Source: an uncultured Saprospiraceae bacterium (GTDB lineage: Bacteria > Bacteroidota > Bacteroidia > Chitinophagales > Saprospiraceae). From it: a DNA stretch of 64,000 bases. Shown in pieces: positions 55,068 to 64,000 of this stretch. How positions within the stretch are numbered: position 1 is the first letter of the stretch; each line of letters begins with the position of its first letter. The notes below the pieces were generated by a model. That model did not search any database. It was not told the DNA's origin and was given only the letters and a program-made list of their open reading frames with translations. The DNA is taken from the NCBI GenBank assembly GCA_937872385.1, contig CALMSO010000026.1, forward strand, positions 186,001 through 250,000, given 5' to 3'. A program made the position numbers and the translations under genes.

Positions 55068-56531
55068 ATGTCCATCAATACCAATATCCCGGAAACCCTT
55101 CGCCATGCCACCGTCGTACAGCCCGGCGAGTTTGAAGCCCATCGGCACTGGTACCCGAAGGCACTCAACGCCACCATTCACCCGATGGTAAATTTTTTCC
55201 TAAACTTAGAGCAGGAGCGCGTTATCAGCCGGTACTGTCATCTGCACCCCAAAGTGGGCGCTCAGGCCCTACGCGACTTGCTGAACTACGAGTGTAAGTA
55301 TTTTGCTTGGGGCGGCGCCGATCTTATCAACGTGACCTCCGCTGGCGGCAAGCGCCAAATGGTGGTAATCGAAAATAACTCCTGCCCTTCGGGCCAAAAA
55401 TCCATGCCCCTGATGGATGACCACAAAGAGCAGGGTAGCTATCGGCCGCTCATTGAGCACACCTTCGGACCCATTGCGCGCAAGCGCAGCACCATGCCCG
55501 GTGGGTTGGCCGTGATTTATGATAAAAACCCGATGGAGGCTTCCGGCTACGCAGCCGTGATAGCGGACGTTTTCCAGGAAAAGGTGTTTTATGCGCCTTT
55601 TTATCAAAACGATACCAACCCGCCGGTGCGCTTTGTAGATGGAATTATGGAAGTGCGCGACTTTGAGGGTAGGTGGCACTCTATTCGGGCAGCTTTTCGG
55701 TATGTAACTCAACGCCCCTGGAATCGTATTCCGCTCAACGTAAAAACCAAAATACTCAATCCTGTTATTGCCTGCCTCGCCGGCGGACGCAATAAAATGG
55801 TGGCCGCCAAAGCCTATGACCTGTTTAATGCTGAAATTGAGCCAGATGGGCTAAAAATCAACACACCCGAAACCATCTGGGATGTGAGCAAGAGCGAAAT
55901 ACCGCTCTGGGTGCGCAAAATGGGTGGGCAGGCTGTAATCAAAATTCCATATAGCAACGCCGGGCAGGGAGTATTTACCATCGTCACGCAAGAGGAACTG
56001 GACGCTTTTATGAAACAAGATTTTGCGTATGATCGCTTCATAGTGCAAAGTTTGATTGGCAATTATCACTGGAGCTCCACCAGTTCATCGGGCAAGCTCT
56101 ACCATGTCGGCACCGTACCCAATGCTAAAGGCAAAACCTTCGTAGCCGACCTCCGCATGATGGTGCACTGGACGGAAAAAGGCATTCGGCCACTCTGTGT
56201 TTATGCGCGGCGGGCTCGCCAGCCATTGGAAGATACGCTGGAGGCGGGTCAGGCATCTTGGGATATACTCGGTACCAATCTCTCAATCAAGATGGCAGAT
56301 GGTGGCTGGGATAGCGATACCAACCGGCTGGTGCTAATGGACCGGCGCGATTTTAATAAACTCGGCATCGGCGTGGATGACCTGATCGAGGCTTATATCC
56401 AAACCGTACTTTCGATGGTCGCTATTGATAAAATGTCGAAAAACCTGGTGAATTCGCAAGGTAAATTTCGGATGCGCTTGTTTAAATCGCTCAACGACGA
56501 CCCCTCGCTGCTGCAAGAAATAATGGTCTGA
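55068..56531 (+). CDS. ATP-grasp-like protein of unknown function
   Basis: A 487-residue cytosolic protein that I do not recognise by family. The segment [40 protein letters not shown] near 263-302 reads like the ATP-grasp phosphate-binding loop (VVKP...GGxGV). The C-terminal half holds acidic pairs ([26 protein letters not shown]) that could bind metal. The N-terminal half includes [20 protein letters not shown], with a conserved-looking asparagine. It could be a ligase of amide or peptide type; this is inference. The start is the ATG at 55068. A promoter-terminator unit precedes it. Confidence 0.5.
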   Translation: MSINTNIPETLRHATVVQPGEFEAHRHWYPKALNATIHPMVNFFLNLEQERVISRYCHLHPKVGAQALRDLLNYECKYFAWGGADLINVTSAGGKRQMVVIENNSCPSGQKSMPLMDDHKEQGSYRPLIEHTFGPIARKRSTMPGGLAVIYDKNPMEASGYAAVIADVFQEKVFYAPFYQNDTNPPVRFVDGIMEVRDFEGRWHSIRAAFRYVTQRPWNRIPLNVKTKILNPVIACLAGGRNKMVAAKAYDLFNAEIEPDGLKINTPETIWDVSKSEIPLWVRKMGGQAVIKIPYSNAGQGVFTIVTQEELDAFMKQDFAYDRFIVQSLIGNYHWSSTSSSGKLYHVGTVPNAKGKTFVADLRMMVHWTEKGIRPLCVYARRARQPLEDTLEAGQASWDILGTNLSIKMADGGWDSDTNRLVLMDRRDFNKLGIGVDDLIEAYIQTVLSMVAIDKMSKNLVNSQGKFRMRLFKSLNDDPSLLQEIMV

Positions 56532-56843
56532 AAATTTGTACCAACACTACCATTTGCTAAGCTACATCAACCGTTTTATTTCAAAATACTGCCGTTTTGC
56601 ACAATTCCGCAGAACGGGTTTTCGTTCTATGCCTGAAAAAGCACCAAAAATTCTGACAAGACGACCTTCGGCCTCTACACAAACTGTTAAAGTTCGTATA
56701 ATTTCGACCGATACTGTACAACGAATGTGACTTTCCGTAACGGGCTTCGTTTCAACAAGTAACAGCAATAGACGGATAAAATTACCGACATCGGGCCCTG
56801 CAATCCGAGCAATTCTATTACAGAATTTTAAAAAAGGTGTATT
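56532..56843 (+). other. Intergenic region, no gene seen
   Basis: About 310 bp between the ATP-grasp-like gene and the DUF4783 gene. A 64-codon open frame (56536-56730) has no coding character. No repeat or hairpin of note. Confidence 0.4.
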
Positions 56844-57215
56844 ATGATAAATCTCTTGTTTGCAATGGTATTGACGAGTATGCTCAGTACCAGTTTAGCC
56901 GACATCACGCGCGCCATCAGCTCCGGTGATGCCGATGCTTTAGGTCAGCATTTTGACCAGACGGTGGAGATTGCCATCCTTGACCAAGACAACATCTACA
57001 ATAAAGCGCAAGCCATCGGGGTGATTCGGCAGTTTTTCAGCCAAAATACGCCCCGCAGCTTCAGCCAGGTGCATCAAGGCACTTCCAAAGGCGCTGATTC
57101 GCAGTATTGCATTGGCAATCTGAACACTGCTTCCGGTACTTTCCGGGTGTACATTTACATGAAATCGGTGGGCGGCAAGCACCTGATTCAGGAGCTGCGC
57201 TTTGATAAAGAATGA
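56844..57215 (+). CDS. DUF4783 family secreted protein
   Basis: A 123-residue protein with a short signal peptide (MINLLFAMVLTSMLSTSLA) and the DUF4783 pattern: ITRAISSGDADALGQHFDQTVEI, NKAQAIGVIRQFFSQN, SFSQVHQGTSKG and FRVYIYMKSVGGKHLIQELRFD. The fold is NTF2-like. The family is confined to Bacteroidota; its role is unknown, but members are periplasmic. It is followed by a strong terminator and is convergent with the subtilisin-like protease gene. Confidence 0.9.
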   Translation: MINLLFAMVLTSMLSTSLADITRAISSGDADALGQHFDQTVEIAILDQDNIYNKAQAIGVIRQFFSQNTPRSFSQVHQGTSKGADSQYCIGNLNTASGTFRVYIYMKSVGGKHLIQELRFDKE

Positions 57216-57238
57216 GTTTTACGCTAAACCACTCTTGA

Positions 57239-57276
57239 GAGGGGCGTACCGAATAAACAGCGGTATGCCCCTTTTT
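57239..57276. terminator. Terminator between DUF4783 and the subtilisin gene
   Basis: GGGGCGTACCG / CGGTATGCCCC stem with an 8-nt loop, then TTTTT; the reverse strand has AAAAAG before the stem. Confidence 0.85.
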
Positions 57277-57313
57277 ATGCAATCTTACGATAGCGTGAAC
57301 GGCGAATAGCTTA

Positions 57314-59995
57314 TCACCGCATTTTTACTATTTTCTGGGACTGTGTGCTACCATTCGCCCAACGGCATTGCAGCCAATAAACGCCTGGCGGCAACGGTGC
57401 CAAAGAAAGCGTGCGGGTATGCGTACCACTCGTCAGGTCTTCGAAGGTGCTGGTGTGCACCCGCTGGCCGGTCGCATTGTACAAGTGCAGCGCTACCTGC
57501 GGCTGTATGTGTGGTAGCTCAAAGGCTACCTGCAGTTGCTCGGTAAACGGATTTGGATACAGGCGCAAGGCGGGCTGTGGCGTCATTGGTGCAGGCGCAG
57601 CGGTAGTCCTGTCCACAATTTGCACACAATAATCCTCTACTTCGCCGCCACCGTCGGGGCCGGTATTGTAAGTGCAGGGGCCGCCTGGCACCCTGAATTG
57701 GATCGCAATGCGCATCCGGGTGACGCCCGGCGTGGCATTTTCTGGGATGGAAATAGAATCCTTGAACAATTGTGTGGTCAGGCCTTTTTCATACACGCGC
57801 TCGGTATTGTCGAAAATGCCATCCTGATTGAAATCAATCCACACCGAAAAATATTCCAAATGTGTGCCCTGCCGAAAGCCGGGTTGCAATTCGATTGCAT
57901 AGCGGTTGCCCTGCATGAGTTCTGGGGGTGTCATACCTGTGAAATTGGCGTAGCCACCATCGTCGCCGCTGGTATTTTGTAAAGTATGCACCTTGATGCT
58001 TTCAATCCATTCTTCGGCGGTACTCAAATTGCGCGGGATGCAATAATCCCTTTCCAAACAAGCGCTACAGCCCGGCGTTCGGAAAAAATAGCTTTCGCCA
58101 AATTCGGAAGGCTCGCCATTGCAAATCGCATTGAGCCGAGCTTCATAATTGGTGCAGGCTTGCAAATTATTCACCAAAAGGGATGTCCCAAAAGATGTAA
58201 GCGTGCGCCAGCTTTCAGAACTGCCCGCCGGACGCAACTGCAACGTGTAAGACGCAGCGGCCAGCACCGGGCTCCATTGAAAATTGCCAATGCTTGTGCC
58301 AATGAAACCCGCCCGAAAGCCAGTGGGTGGCTCGCAACAACCATCCGTACGAAAACGAAAACTATTGGTGTAATTCAGGGTATCGCTTGCGCAAAAAGCT
58401 TTGAGCTGAAATTCATATTCGGTGCAAGCCAGCAGATTATTTAATATAACCGGACTGGTCGCATTGGGCATTTCGGCCCACGTAGCAGTACCGGTGCGCC
58501 GCCAGCGTAGTTCCACGCGCCGGATGTCGGCATTGGCACTCCAAGAGAGGCGGGCCTGTTGGTCGGTGATGTTATCGGCATCGAGGCTGGTAGGCGGAAA
58601 GCAATCTGAGCAGGCATTCATCAGCAGGCGAAGGCTGTTATTCACATTCAGACGCCCTTGGGTGGCAGTCAAATACTGTGTAGCGGGTGTGAAAATAGTA
58701 CCATCTAATATAAACTGTCGGACCAGCAGGGCAGCAGCCTTCGGATCGCTTTTGTACAAACGGGCAAACCCCGGACAGGGCGCGCTATACAGCAGTGCAA
58801 TGGCACCCGCCACATGGGGCGTAGCGGCAGAAGTGCCCCCAAACGTGCCATAGCCAGTGGGCGGATCAACCGTCCAAACGCCATCTCCATAAGCGGCCAA
58901 ATCAATGTTTACTTCGCCATAGCCAGCGTCTTGCACCAGCATATTGCGGTCGTTGAGATTGGTCACAGCGATGAGGTAATCGCTGGGGCAGGTCGTGGGC
59001 AAATCGCCAACCACGTCCACATTGACATTCAGATTGGCGGTAGCCCCGGCATTGAGGATACCGTGCACACCCAGCGAATCATACATGGCGCACCAGAGCG
59101 GCGCATCTTCCGGGAAGAGGTAGTTGGCGCCCCAAGAAGAATTGGTAGCCACCACAAAAGCACCCTGCTGCCCGTTGGTAGCGTTGTAGCGTTTGCGCAT
59201 CACGAGCGGGTAAGAATAAGCTTCAATCGCTTCCGATTCTAATCCGATGCCACCTTTGACAATCATGAGTTTTACAGTCCAGTTGACACCACTGACGCCA
59301 ATGCCATTGTTGCCGCGCGCGCCGATGATGGCGGCTACCGGTGTGCCGTGATTGGCGCGGTCGTAGATAGCGTCGTTGTCGCGGGCGGTATTCCAGCCGA
59401 GATAATCGTCCACGAACCCATTGCTATCATCATCAATGCCATTATTAGGTATTTCGGCGTGGTTCACCCAGATATTGCCTGCAAAATCGGGATGATCGCG
59501 GTTCAGTCCATCGTCAATGACGCAAACCACGATCGTGTCGCCCGTAGCAGAAAGCCCGCCGGTAGTGATATCCCAGGCGAGGTGCATGCCGAGGTCGGCT
59601 CCAGGTAGCCCACCGCTTTGGCCAGTATTGAAATACTGCCATTGCTGCCCGATTTGCGGGTCGTTGGGCAGCGTCGAGCGCAATTCGAGCAAGTGATTGA
59701 GCTGTGCCACTTCAATGGCTTTATCTTTGCGGATGGCTTCCAGCAAGCGCAATTCGCTGATACGGGTATAATCAAAACTGACCACCCACACATTCAAAGG
59801 CTCGGAAACGCGTTTTTGTACTTGAAAATTTGTTTTCCGGCCTTCAAAAACAGCCCATTGACCAGCCCAGCGTTGCATGTCCACGCCAGCGCGAGGTTTT
59901 ACCATCAGTTGCCCCTGGGCATAGTGCAGTTTTTGGGCGATATTTGCCGAGAGGCTAATTAGCGAAAACAGCAATACAAAACTTATTTTTTTCAT
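57314..59995 (-). CDS. Secreted subtilisin-like (S8) protease with GEVED and T9SS sorting domain
   Basis: An 893-residue exported protease. It has a signal peptide (LLFSLISLSANIAQ) and a propeptide to about 110. The S8 domain has the triad Asp161 (VVCVIDDGLNRDHPD), His216 (NHGTPVAAI) and Ser389 (GTSAATPHVAGA). Two FN3-like modules of about 90 residues follow (CxxPPT/LxAxxxW repeats with paired Cys). A GEVED domain follows (DFNQDGIFDNTERVYEKG, GGEVEDYC). The T9SS type A sorting domain covers the last 80 residues (LYPNPFTEQL, LPPGVYWLQC, SQKIVKMR). It is probably cell-surface attached and degrades proteins for nutrition. Confidence 0.95.
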   Translation of the reverse strand: MKKISFVLLFSLISLSANIAQKLHYAQGQLMVKPRAGVDMQRWAGQWAVFEGRKTNFQVQKRVSEPLNVWVVSFDYTRISELRLLEAIRKDKAIEVAQLNHLLELRSTLPNDPQIGQQWQYFNTGQSGGLPGADLGMHLAWDITTGGLSATGDTIVVCVIDDGLNRDHPDFAGNIWVNHAEIPNNGIDDDSNGFVDDYLGWNTARDNDAIYDRANHGTPVAAIIGARGNNGIGVSGVNWTVKLMIVKGGIGLESEAIEAYSYPLVMRKRYNATNGQQGAFVVATNSSWGANYLFPEDAPLWCAMYDSLGVHGILNAGATANLNVNVDVVGDLPTTCPSDYLIAVTNLNDRNMLVQDAGYGEVNIDLAAYGDGVWTVDPPTGYGTFGGTSAATPHVAGAIALLYSAPCPGFARLYKSDPKAAALLVRQFILDGTIFTPATQYLTATQGRLNVNNSLRLLMNACSDCFPPTSLDADNITDQQARLSWSANADIRRVELRWRRTGTATWAEMPNATSPVILNNLLACTEYEFQLKAFCASDTLNYTNSFRFRTDGCCEPPTGFRAGFIGTSIGNFQWSPVLAAASYTLQLRPAGSSESWRTLTSFGTSLLVNNLQACTNYEARLNAICNGEPSEFGESYFFRTPGCSACLERDYCIPRNLSTAEEWIESIKVHTLQNTSGDDGGYANFTGMTPPELMQGNRYAIELQPGFRQGTHLEYFSVWIDFNQDGIFDNTERVYEKGLTTQLFKDSISIPENATPGVTRMRIAIQFRVPGGPCTYNTGPDGGGEVEDYCVQIVDRTTAAPAPMTPQPALRLYPNPFTEQLQVAFELPHIQPQVALHLYNATGQRVHTSTFEDLTSGTHTRTLSLAPLPPGVYWLQCRWANGSTQSQKIVKMR

Positions 59996-60196
59996 ACGTT
60001 TGGGATTTCTAATTCAAGTGCAAATTACTGCAAGCCTTCCGAAAATGTAGCAGCAAAACCAAAATTACGCCGACATCTGACAAAAAGCGCTAACTATTTG
60101 CGATTTTTGGGCATTGTAAAAAAAAATAACACGCCTTACTTCAGGGCAATCCTTCCTGTACAGCCTGTCAACTTCGGCTGTCGTCAAAACCGTTGC

Positions 60197-61846
60197 ATGA
60201 TGAAAACACTGAAGATTCTGCTTTATTTTCTGCTGCTACCGTTGGTGGCTTTGGCCCAAAACAGCCAACCGACCGAAGTGCCGATTACGCTTGAGCATCC
60301 TTACAATACCATCTACGCACACCTGTACTATTTGCAGGAAGACAGCTACCAGCCCGAACGGGCGGCCCGCACGCTTTATACCGAGCAGGATAGCAGCCAA
60401 CGCGAACGCTTAGCGATACAGCTCAAGCAGATTTTTGATGGGAAAGGGCTTTATGTGCAGGTCAACCAATTGCCACAAGACTCCAACTACATAGACAGTG
60501 CCACGCAACTGAATATTTACATTCCTTTTCCGAGGGATTTGCCGGAGGTGTATTTGCAAAAAATTGACGCGCAGTGGTACTATTCACCCGAAACGATTCA
60601 AAAAATACCTGAGCTCCACAAACAGGTGTATCCTTTCGGGGCAGATGTGCTGCTCAACCTCCTACCTCGCTATGGGCAGGGGCGCGTGCTCGGCCTGAAA
60701 ATCTGGCAGTACGTCGGATTGCTTATTCTATTGACCATCGGTGGCCTCATTCATTGGTTGCTCAACGGGCTGCTCTTCCCTTTGGTGGGGCGCATTACAC
60801 GCTATCGTTTGCATCCTAAGCTCGCCGACAAAGTGCTCATCCGGCAGATTACACGTACTTTTAGCGTACTGATTGTACTGCATATTTTGCGCATTTTTCT
60901 GCCGATTTTGCAATTGCCTATCCGCTCCTCAGAGTTTGCCATGCTGACCATTCGCATCCTGACCATCTTTTTTGTGGTGTGGCTGCTGTTCAAAATACTC
61001 GACGTCATCATGGTCTATGCCATGCGTTATACCGAAAAAACCGAAAGCAAATTAGACGAACAACTCATGCCCATTATTCGGCGCACCTTGCAGGCAGTGC
61101 TTATGGTGGGTGGCATCGTAGAAGCTATGCGCATGCTCGGCGTCAATGTCACCACGCTGATTGCCGGTATATCCATTGGAGGCTTAGCGCTGGCGCTGGC
61201 AGCGCAGGATATGCTCAAAAATCTCTTTGGGTCGCTCACTATTTTTTTAGACAAGCCCTTTCAAATAGGCGACTGGATTAATTTTTCTGGCGTGGATGGC
61301 ACCGTAGAAGAAGTCGGCTTTCGCTCTACGCGCGTACGTACCTTCAGCAATTCCTTGGTGTATGTGCCCAATGGCAAGCTCGCTGATATGATTGTGGATA
61401 ATTACGGGCTGCGGGTGTATCGGCGGTTTCGTACCGAAATAACCATCGCCTACGGCACACCGACCCCACTCATTGAAAAATTTGTGGAAGGACTACGCGG
61501 CATTGTAGATCAGCACCCGGATACCCGTAAGGATTTTTACCATATCTATCTCAATGCCCTCGGCAGTCATTCGCTCAATATCCTATTTTACATTTTCTTT
61601 GCTGTGCCAGACTGGCCTTCCGAGCTCAAAGCGCGCCACCAAGTGCTTATGGCAATTCTGGACTTGGCGCATGAACTCGGCGTACAGTTTGCCTTCCCTA
61701 CGCAAACCTTGCACGTAGAGACTTTTCCTGAGAAAACAGGCAATTCGCCATTGTACAATGTGCATCCGGACGAGATGAACCAGCGGCTGCGGCACTTTTT
61801 TTCTAAATACGAACAAGGTTTTGCCAAAAATGGACGAAACCCATAA
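60197..61846 (+). CDS. MscS-family mechanosensitive channel
   Basis: A 549-residue inner-membrane channel with a signal-like N-terminus (MMKTLKILLYFLLLPLVALAQ), a periplasmic part to about 170 and three to five helices. The pore helix and beta domain read ISIGGLALALAAQDMLKNLFGSLTIFLDKPFQIGDWI, then GTVEEVGFRSTRVRTFSNSLVYVPNG. The pore-lining helix follows the Gly/Ala rule of MscS. It relieves turgor on osmotic downshift. The ATG at 60197 (or the ATG at 60200) is preferred over the frame from 60098, which adds an unrelated 33 residues. The next gene starts 16 bp downstream. Confidence 0.93.
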   Translation: MMKTLKILLYFLLLPLVALAQNSQPTEVPITLEHPYNTIYAHLYYLQEDSYQPERAARTLYTEQDSSQRERLAIQLKQIFDGKGLYVQVNQLPQDSNYIDSATQLNIYIPFPRDLPEVYLQKIDAQWYYSPETIQKIPELHKQVYPFGADVLLNLLPRYGQGRVLGLKIWQYVGLLILLTIGGLIHWLLNGLLFPLVGRITRYRLHPKLADKVLIRQITRTFSVLIVLHILRIFLPILQLPIRSSEFAMLTIRILTIFFVVWLLFKILDVIMVYAMRYTEKTESKLDEQLMPIIRRTLQAVLMVGGIVEAMRMLGVNVTTLIAGISIGGLALALAAQDMLKNLFGSLTIFLDKPFQIGDWINFSGVDGTVEEVGFRSTRVRTFSNSLVYVPNGKLADMIVDNYGLRVYRRFRTEITIAYGTPTPLIEKFVEGLRGIVDQHPDTRKDFYHIYLNALGSHSLNILFYIFFAVPDWPSELKARHQVLMAILDLAHELGVQFAFPTQTLHVETFPEKTGNSPLYNVHPDEMNQRLRHFFSKYEQGFAKNGRNP

Positions 61847-61861
61847 TCAAGCAAGCATTCT

Positions 61862-62566
61862 ATGCAAGGCAAACTGTACCTTATTCCTGTGCCCTTAGGC
61901 GAATCGGCGGAGCATACCATTCCACCTTATGTAGCGGCTATTGTGCAACAACTCGACATCCTCATTGCCGAGCGCGCCAAAACTGCCCGGCATTTCATCA
62001 AGGCAATCTGCCCCGGAAAATCGCTCGATTTGACGATTCATGAACTCAACAAGCACACGCCGCCAGAAGACATTGATCGTTTTCTCGATGCTGCGGCACA
62101 AGGGCAGGACCTCGGGCTGATGTCGGAAGCGGGCGCGCCCGGTGTGGCCGACCCCGGCGCTGTCGTCGTTTGGTTAGCGCATCAGCGGGGTATAGAAGTG
62201 GTGCCCTTGGTGGGGCCTTCGTCCATTTTGCTGGCGCTGATGGCTTCGGGTATGAATGGGCAATCGTTTTGTTTTCAAGGGTATCTTGCGCCTAAAAAAC
62301 CCGATTTGGAAAAAGATTTGAAACGTATAGAGCAGCTTTCCGCAAAACTCGACCAGACCCAGCTTTTCATCGAAACACCTTATCGCAATACGAACCTTGT
62401 AGAAACGGCCCTACAAACGCTGGCGCCCAGCACCAAATTTTGTATCGCTGCCGACTTGACCTTGCCCACCGAATGGGTGCACACGCATACCATTTTACAA
62501 TGGCGCACGACACTCCTGCCGGATTTGCACAAGCGCCCGGCGATTTTTTTGCTCTATGCGCGTTGA
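61862..62566 (+). CDS. SAM-dependent methyltransferase, RsmI-like tetrapyrrole methylase fold
   Basis: A 234-residue protein with the tetrapyrrole-methylase fold. LYLIPVPLGES near the start, LMSEAGAPGVADPGAVVV (the typical SEAGxPxxxDPG loop) and VVPLVGPSSILLALMASGM (GPSx2-3ALxxSG) are diagnostic of the RsmI group that methylates 16S rRNA C1402 at the 2'-O. Bacteroidota carry a second, shorter branch of this family, which this resembles. It is 16 bp after the MscS gene, probably co-transcribed. Confidence 0.9.
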   Translation: MQGKLYLIPVPLGESAEHTIPPYVAAIVQQLDILIAERAKTARHFIKAICPGKSLDLTIHELNKHTPPEDIDRFLDAAAQGQDLGLMSEAGAPGVADPGAVVVWLAHQRGIEVVPLVGPSSILLALMASGMNGQSFCFQGYLAPKKPDLEKDLKRIEQLSAKLDQTQLFIETPYRNTNLVETALQTLAPSTKFCIAADLTLPTEWVHTHTILQWRTTLLPDLHKRPAIFLLYAR

Positions 62567-62587
62567 AAGGCCTTGGTTTACTCCATT

Positions 62588-64000
62588 TCAATCCAATATA
62601 CGCACCTGGTCCGCCGCAATATGAATGGTACGTACCGCCTCGGTGCGCTCGTTGATGTCCATAGCGCTATTTTCTAAACGCAGCACGCCGCGTGGGCACA
62701 CCGCCGCACAGATGCCGCAGCCCACACAAGACGCCCGCACCACGTTTTGCCCGCGCTGCGCGTAGGCGCGTACGTCAATGCCCATTTCGCAATAGGTAGA
62801 ACAATTGCCGCAGGAAATGCACTGCCCGCCGTTGGTTGTAATGCGGAAGCGACTGAAAAAGCGCTGCTGAATGCCCAAAATAGCTGCCATCGGGCAACCA
62901 AAACGACACCATACCCGGCTACCCATCAGGGGGTAAAAGCCGACACCAATCACCCCCGAAAACGCCGCGCCAATAGCAAATGCGTACCATTTGCGCAACT
63001 GCGCACCATCCACAAAAAAGACTTCTTTGGCATTACTCATGTACGCCTGAATGGTGAATGCTACCAGCAGCAACATAATAAGTGCCGCCCCAATCTTTAC
63101 ATTTTTATGTAAATTATGCACGTATTTGGGTCGAATGTATAATAAAATTGCCAGTCCGATAAATAAAATCGCTGTTATTCCGATAAACATTTCCTTGGTC
63201 ACAGCATATTTATCCGGGTTTTTTACAAAAAAACTGTACAAGGTAGCAATCGTCACGATGATAATAAATACCAACACACTATGAATTAGCCAACGCTCTA
63301 TTCGCCACGCTTTCAAGGACTTATCTGATAAATGCCGGAAGGGATCGCCCGCCGTTTCGGCTAAGCCGCCGCAGCCGCACACCCACGAGCAGTACCAGCG
63401 TTTACCATAAAAATAGGTGAGTATGGGTGAGCCAATAAAAATCATACCTACGCCAAAGGCCAACATGAATAGCCCAATAAAACCGTTGGTGGTCATGTTT
63501 TGAATATTCCAGCTTTCAAAAAAGTAGTAATTGAGCGGCCACATATTCTTGAAATCGTTGTACGGCAGGTTCATACGCAGTAAAAATTCTGGTAATAAGA
63601 AAGCAAAAGCCAATTGAAAGAACATGACCGAAATGGTGCGTATAATTTGATACCGATTGTGGCGATATTTTAAAATAAATTTATAGCCCATTGCTAAAAT
63701 AGCCACCGTGTAAAGCGCGCCATACACAAACCACTGGCTGGCCGGTTGCCCCTTGAAAAATAGGCTTAGCGGATCGAACAGCGCCACGATGCCCGTGTTG
63801 GCTTCGCCTTTGGCGCCCAGCCCTAAGTACGCCGGAAACCAGTACAGCAGCACATAGAATCCGGTGAGTATAACCGCTGATAACCAGCCTAATACGCCTC
63901 GGCTCGCCAATGAATCGAACCACACGCGGTTGTTTTTGATGCCTTCCGGCAAATGCAAATACGCCCCGCGCGCATAGAGCACCGTGCCGGCCGTCAGCGC
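62588..64000 (-). CDS. 4Fe-4S polyferredoxin membrane protein (NapH/CcoG-like), N-terminus outside the window
   Basis: The frame is open to the window end, so the true start lies beyond 64000; the visible part is about 470 residues. It has about eight helices and WYCSWVCGCGGLAE and VWCRFGCPMA cytoplasmic or periplasmic cysteine motifs as in NapH/CcoG proteins. Two classic 4Fe-4S ferredoxin clusters lie at the end: CISCGNCSTYCEMG and CVGCGICAAVCPRG. Such proteins pass electrons across or along the inner membrane. The partner is unknown here. The gene is convergent with the methyltransferase gene, 21 bp apart. Confidence 0.85.
   Translation of the reverse strand, partial: ALTAGTVLYARGAYLHLPEGIKNNRVWFDSLASRGVLGWLSAVILTGFYVLLYWFPAYLGLGAKGEANTGIVALFDPLSLFFKGQPASQWFVYGALYTVAILAMGYKFILKYRHNRYQIIRTISVMFFQLAFAFLLPEFLLRMNLPYNDFKNMWPLNYYFFESWNIQNMTTNGFIGLFMLAFGVGMIFIGSPILTYFYGKRWYCSWVCGCGGLAETAGDPFRHLSDKSLKAWRIERWLIHSVLVFIIIVTIATLYSFFVKNPDKYAVTKEMFIGITAILFIGLAILLYIRPKYVHNLHKNVKIGAALIMLLLVAFTIQAYMSNAKEVFFVDGAQLRKWYAFAIGAAFSGVIGVGFYPLMGSRVWCRFGCPMAAILGIQQRFFSRFRITTNGGQCISCGNCSTYCEMGIDVRAYAQRGQNVVRASCVGCGICAAVCPRGVLRLENSAMDINERTEAVRTIHIAADQVRILD

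Noticed and set aside
56536-56730. 64-codon plus-strand frame after the ATP-grasp-like gene
   Set aside because: Low-quality composition and no family match; treated as non-coding.
1-64000. Search for tRNA, rRNA, CRISPR arrays, IS elements and prophage genes
   Set aside because: No cloverleaf, spaced repeats, transposase or phage structural genes were recognised by eye; the only tandem repeat is inside the surface protein gene.

Overview
The window looks like a chromosomal stretch from a Bacteroidota bacterium, probably Saprospirales-like. The evidence is the family mix: a SusC/SusD pair, type IX secretion (T9SS) C-terminal sorting domains, GT117/DUF2723, DUF4175, DUF4783, DUF4837, a GNAT-nitrilase fusion, promoter boxes of the TTTG-N19-TAnnTTTG type and almost no Shine-Dalgarno sequences. 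The thr operon, heme A synthase, Hsp90, a bifunctional class A PBP and mevalonate decarboxylase are housekeeping genes, so this is core chromosome. No rRNA, tRNA, CRISPR array, prophage or insertion sequence was recognised.

Layout. 1-8.5 kb: a MOSC fragment, a 1006-residue seven-repeat T9SS surface protein, a pseudouridine synthase, a GT117 membrane glycosyltransferase and rpiB. 8.9-11.6 kb: htpG, then an AT-rich mntA-hepT toxin-antitoxin remnant in which hepT carries an in-frame amber stop before its catalytic motif. 11.7-19.2 kb: a DUF4837 lipoprotein, a MoxR ATPase, a VanX-like dipeptidase, a three-gene lipid-linked glycosylation set (GT39, GtrA, GT2) and a divergent Nramp-like transporter. 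19.2-35.5 kb: eleven consecutive minus-strand genes (alpha-oxoamine synthase, rhodanese lipoprotein, mvaD, thrC-thrB-thrA, ybeY, RsbW-like kinase, DUF4175, M1 peptidase, alpha/beta hydrolase). 35.8-37.4 kb: OmpA lipoprotein and SRAP protein. 37.4-38.1 kb: a non-coding region that looks like the replication origin. 38.1-47.4 kb: six plus-strand genes (heme A synthase, SusC, SusD, PBP1A, DUF2007, msrB). 47.5-64 kb: mixed orientation, with an FRG protein, deoxynucleoside kinase, LOG protein, DksA-like protein, GNAT-nitrilase, 2OG oxygenase, a probable small RNA, an unrecognised ATP-grasp-like protein, DUF4783, a subtilisin-like T9SS protease, an MscS channel, an RsmI-like methyltransferase and a truncated polyferredoxin.

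The most important reading is that this is the origin domain of the chromosome. The 37.4-38.1 kb gap has three perfect DnaA boxes (TTATCCACA), one near-perfect box and an AT-rich tract. Two perfect 16-bp parS palindromes (TGTTCCACGTGGAACA) lie 15 kb to the left, one inside thrC and one touching its stop codon. Genes on either side point away from the gap, as expected for leading-strand genes.

Other points worth following are the orphan promoter-terminator pair at 54.76-54.91 kb (a likely sRNA of about 110 nt), the amber-interrupted hepT, a 554-bp zero-mismatch internal duplication in the repeat protein gene, the replaced metal ligands of the Nramp-like transporter, and a 10-mer (GTAAGCAACG) found 50-76 bp upstream of three plus-strand genes.
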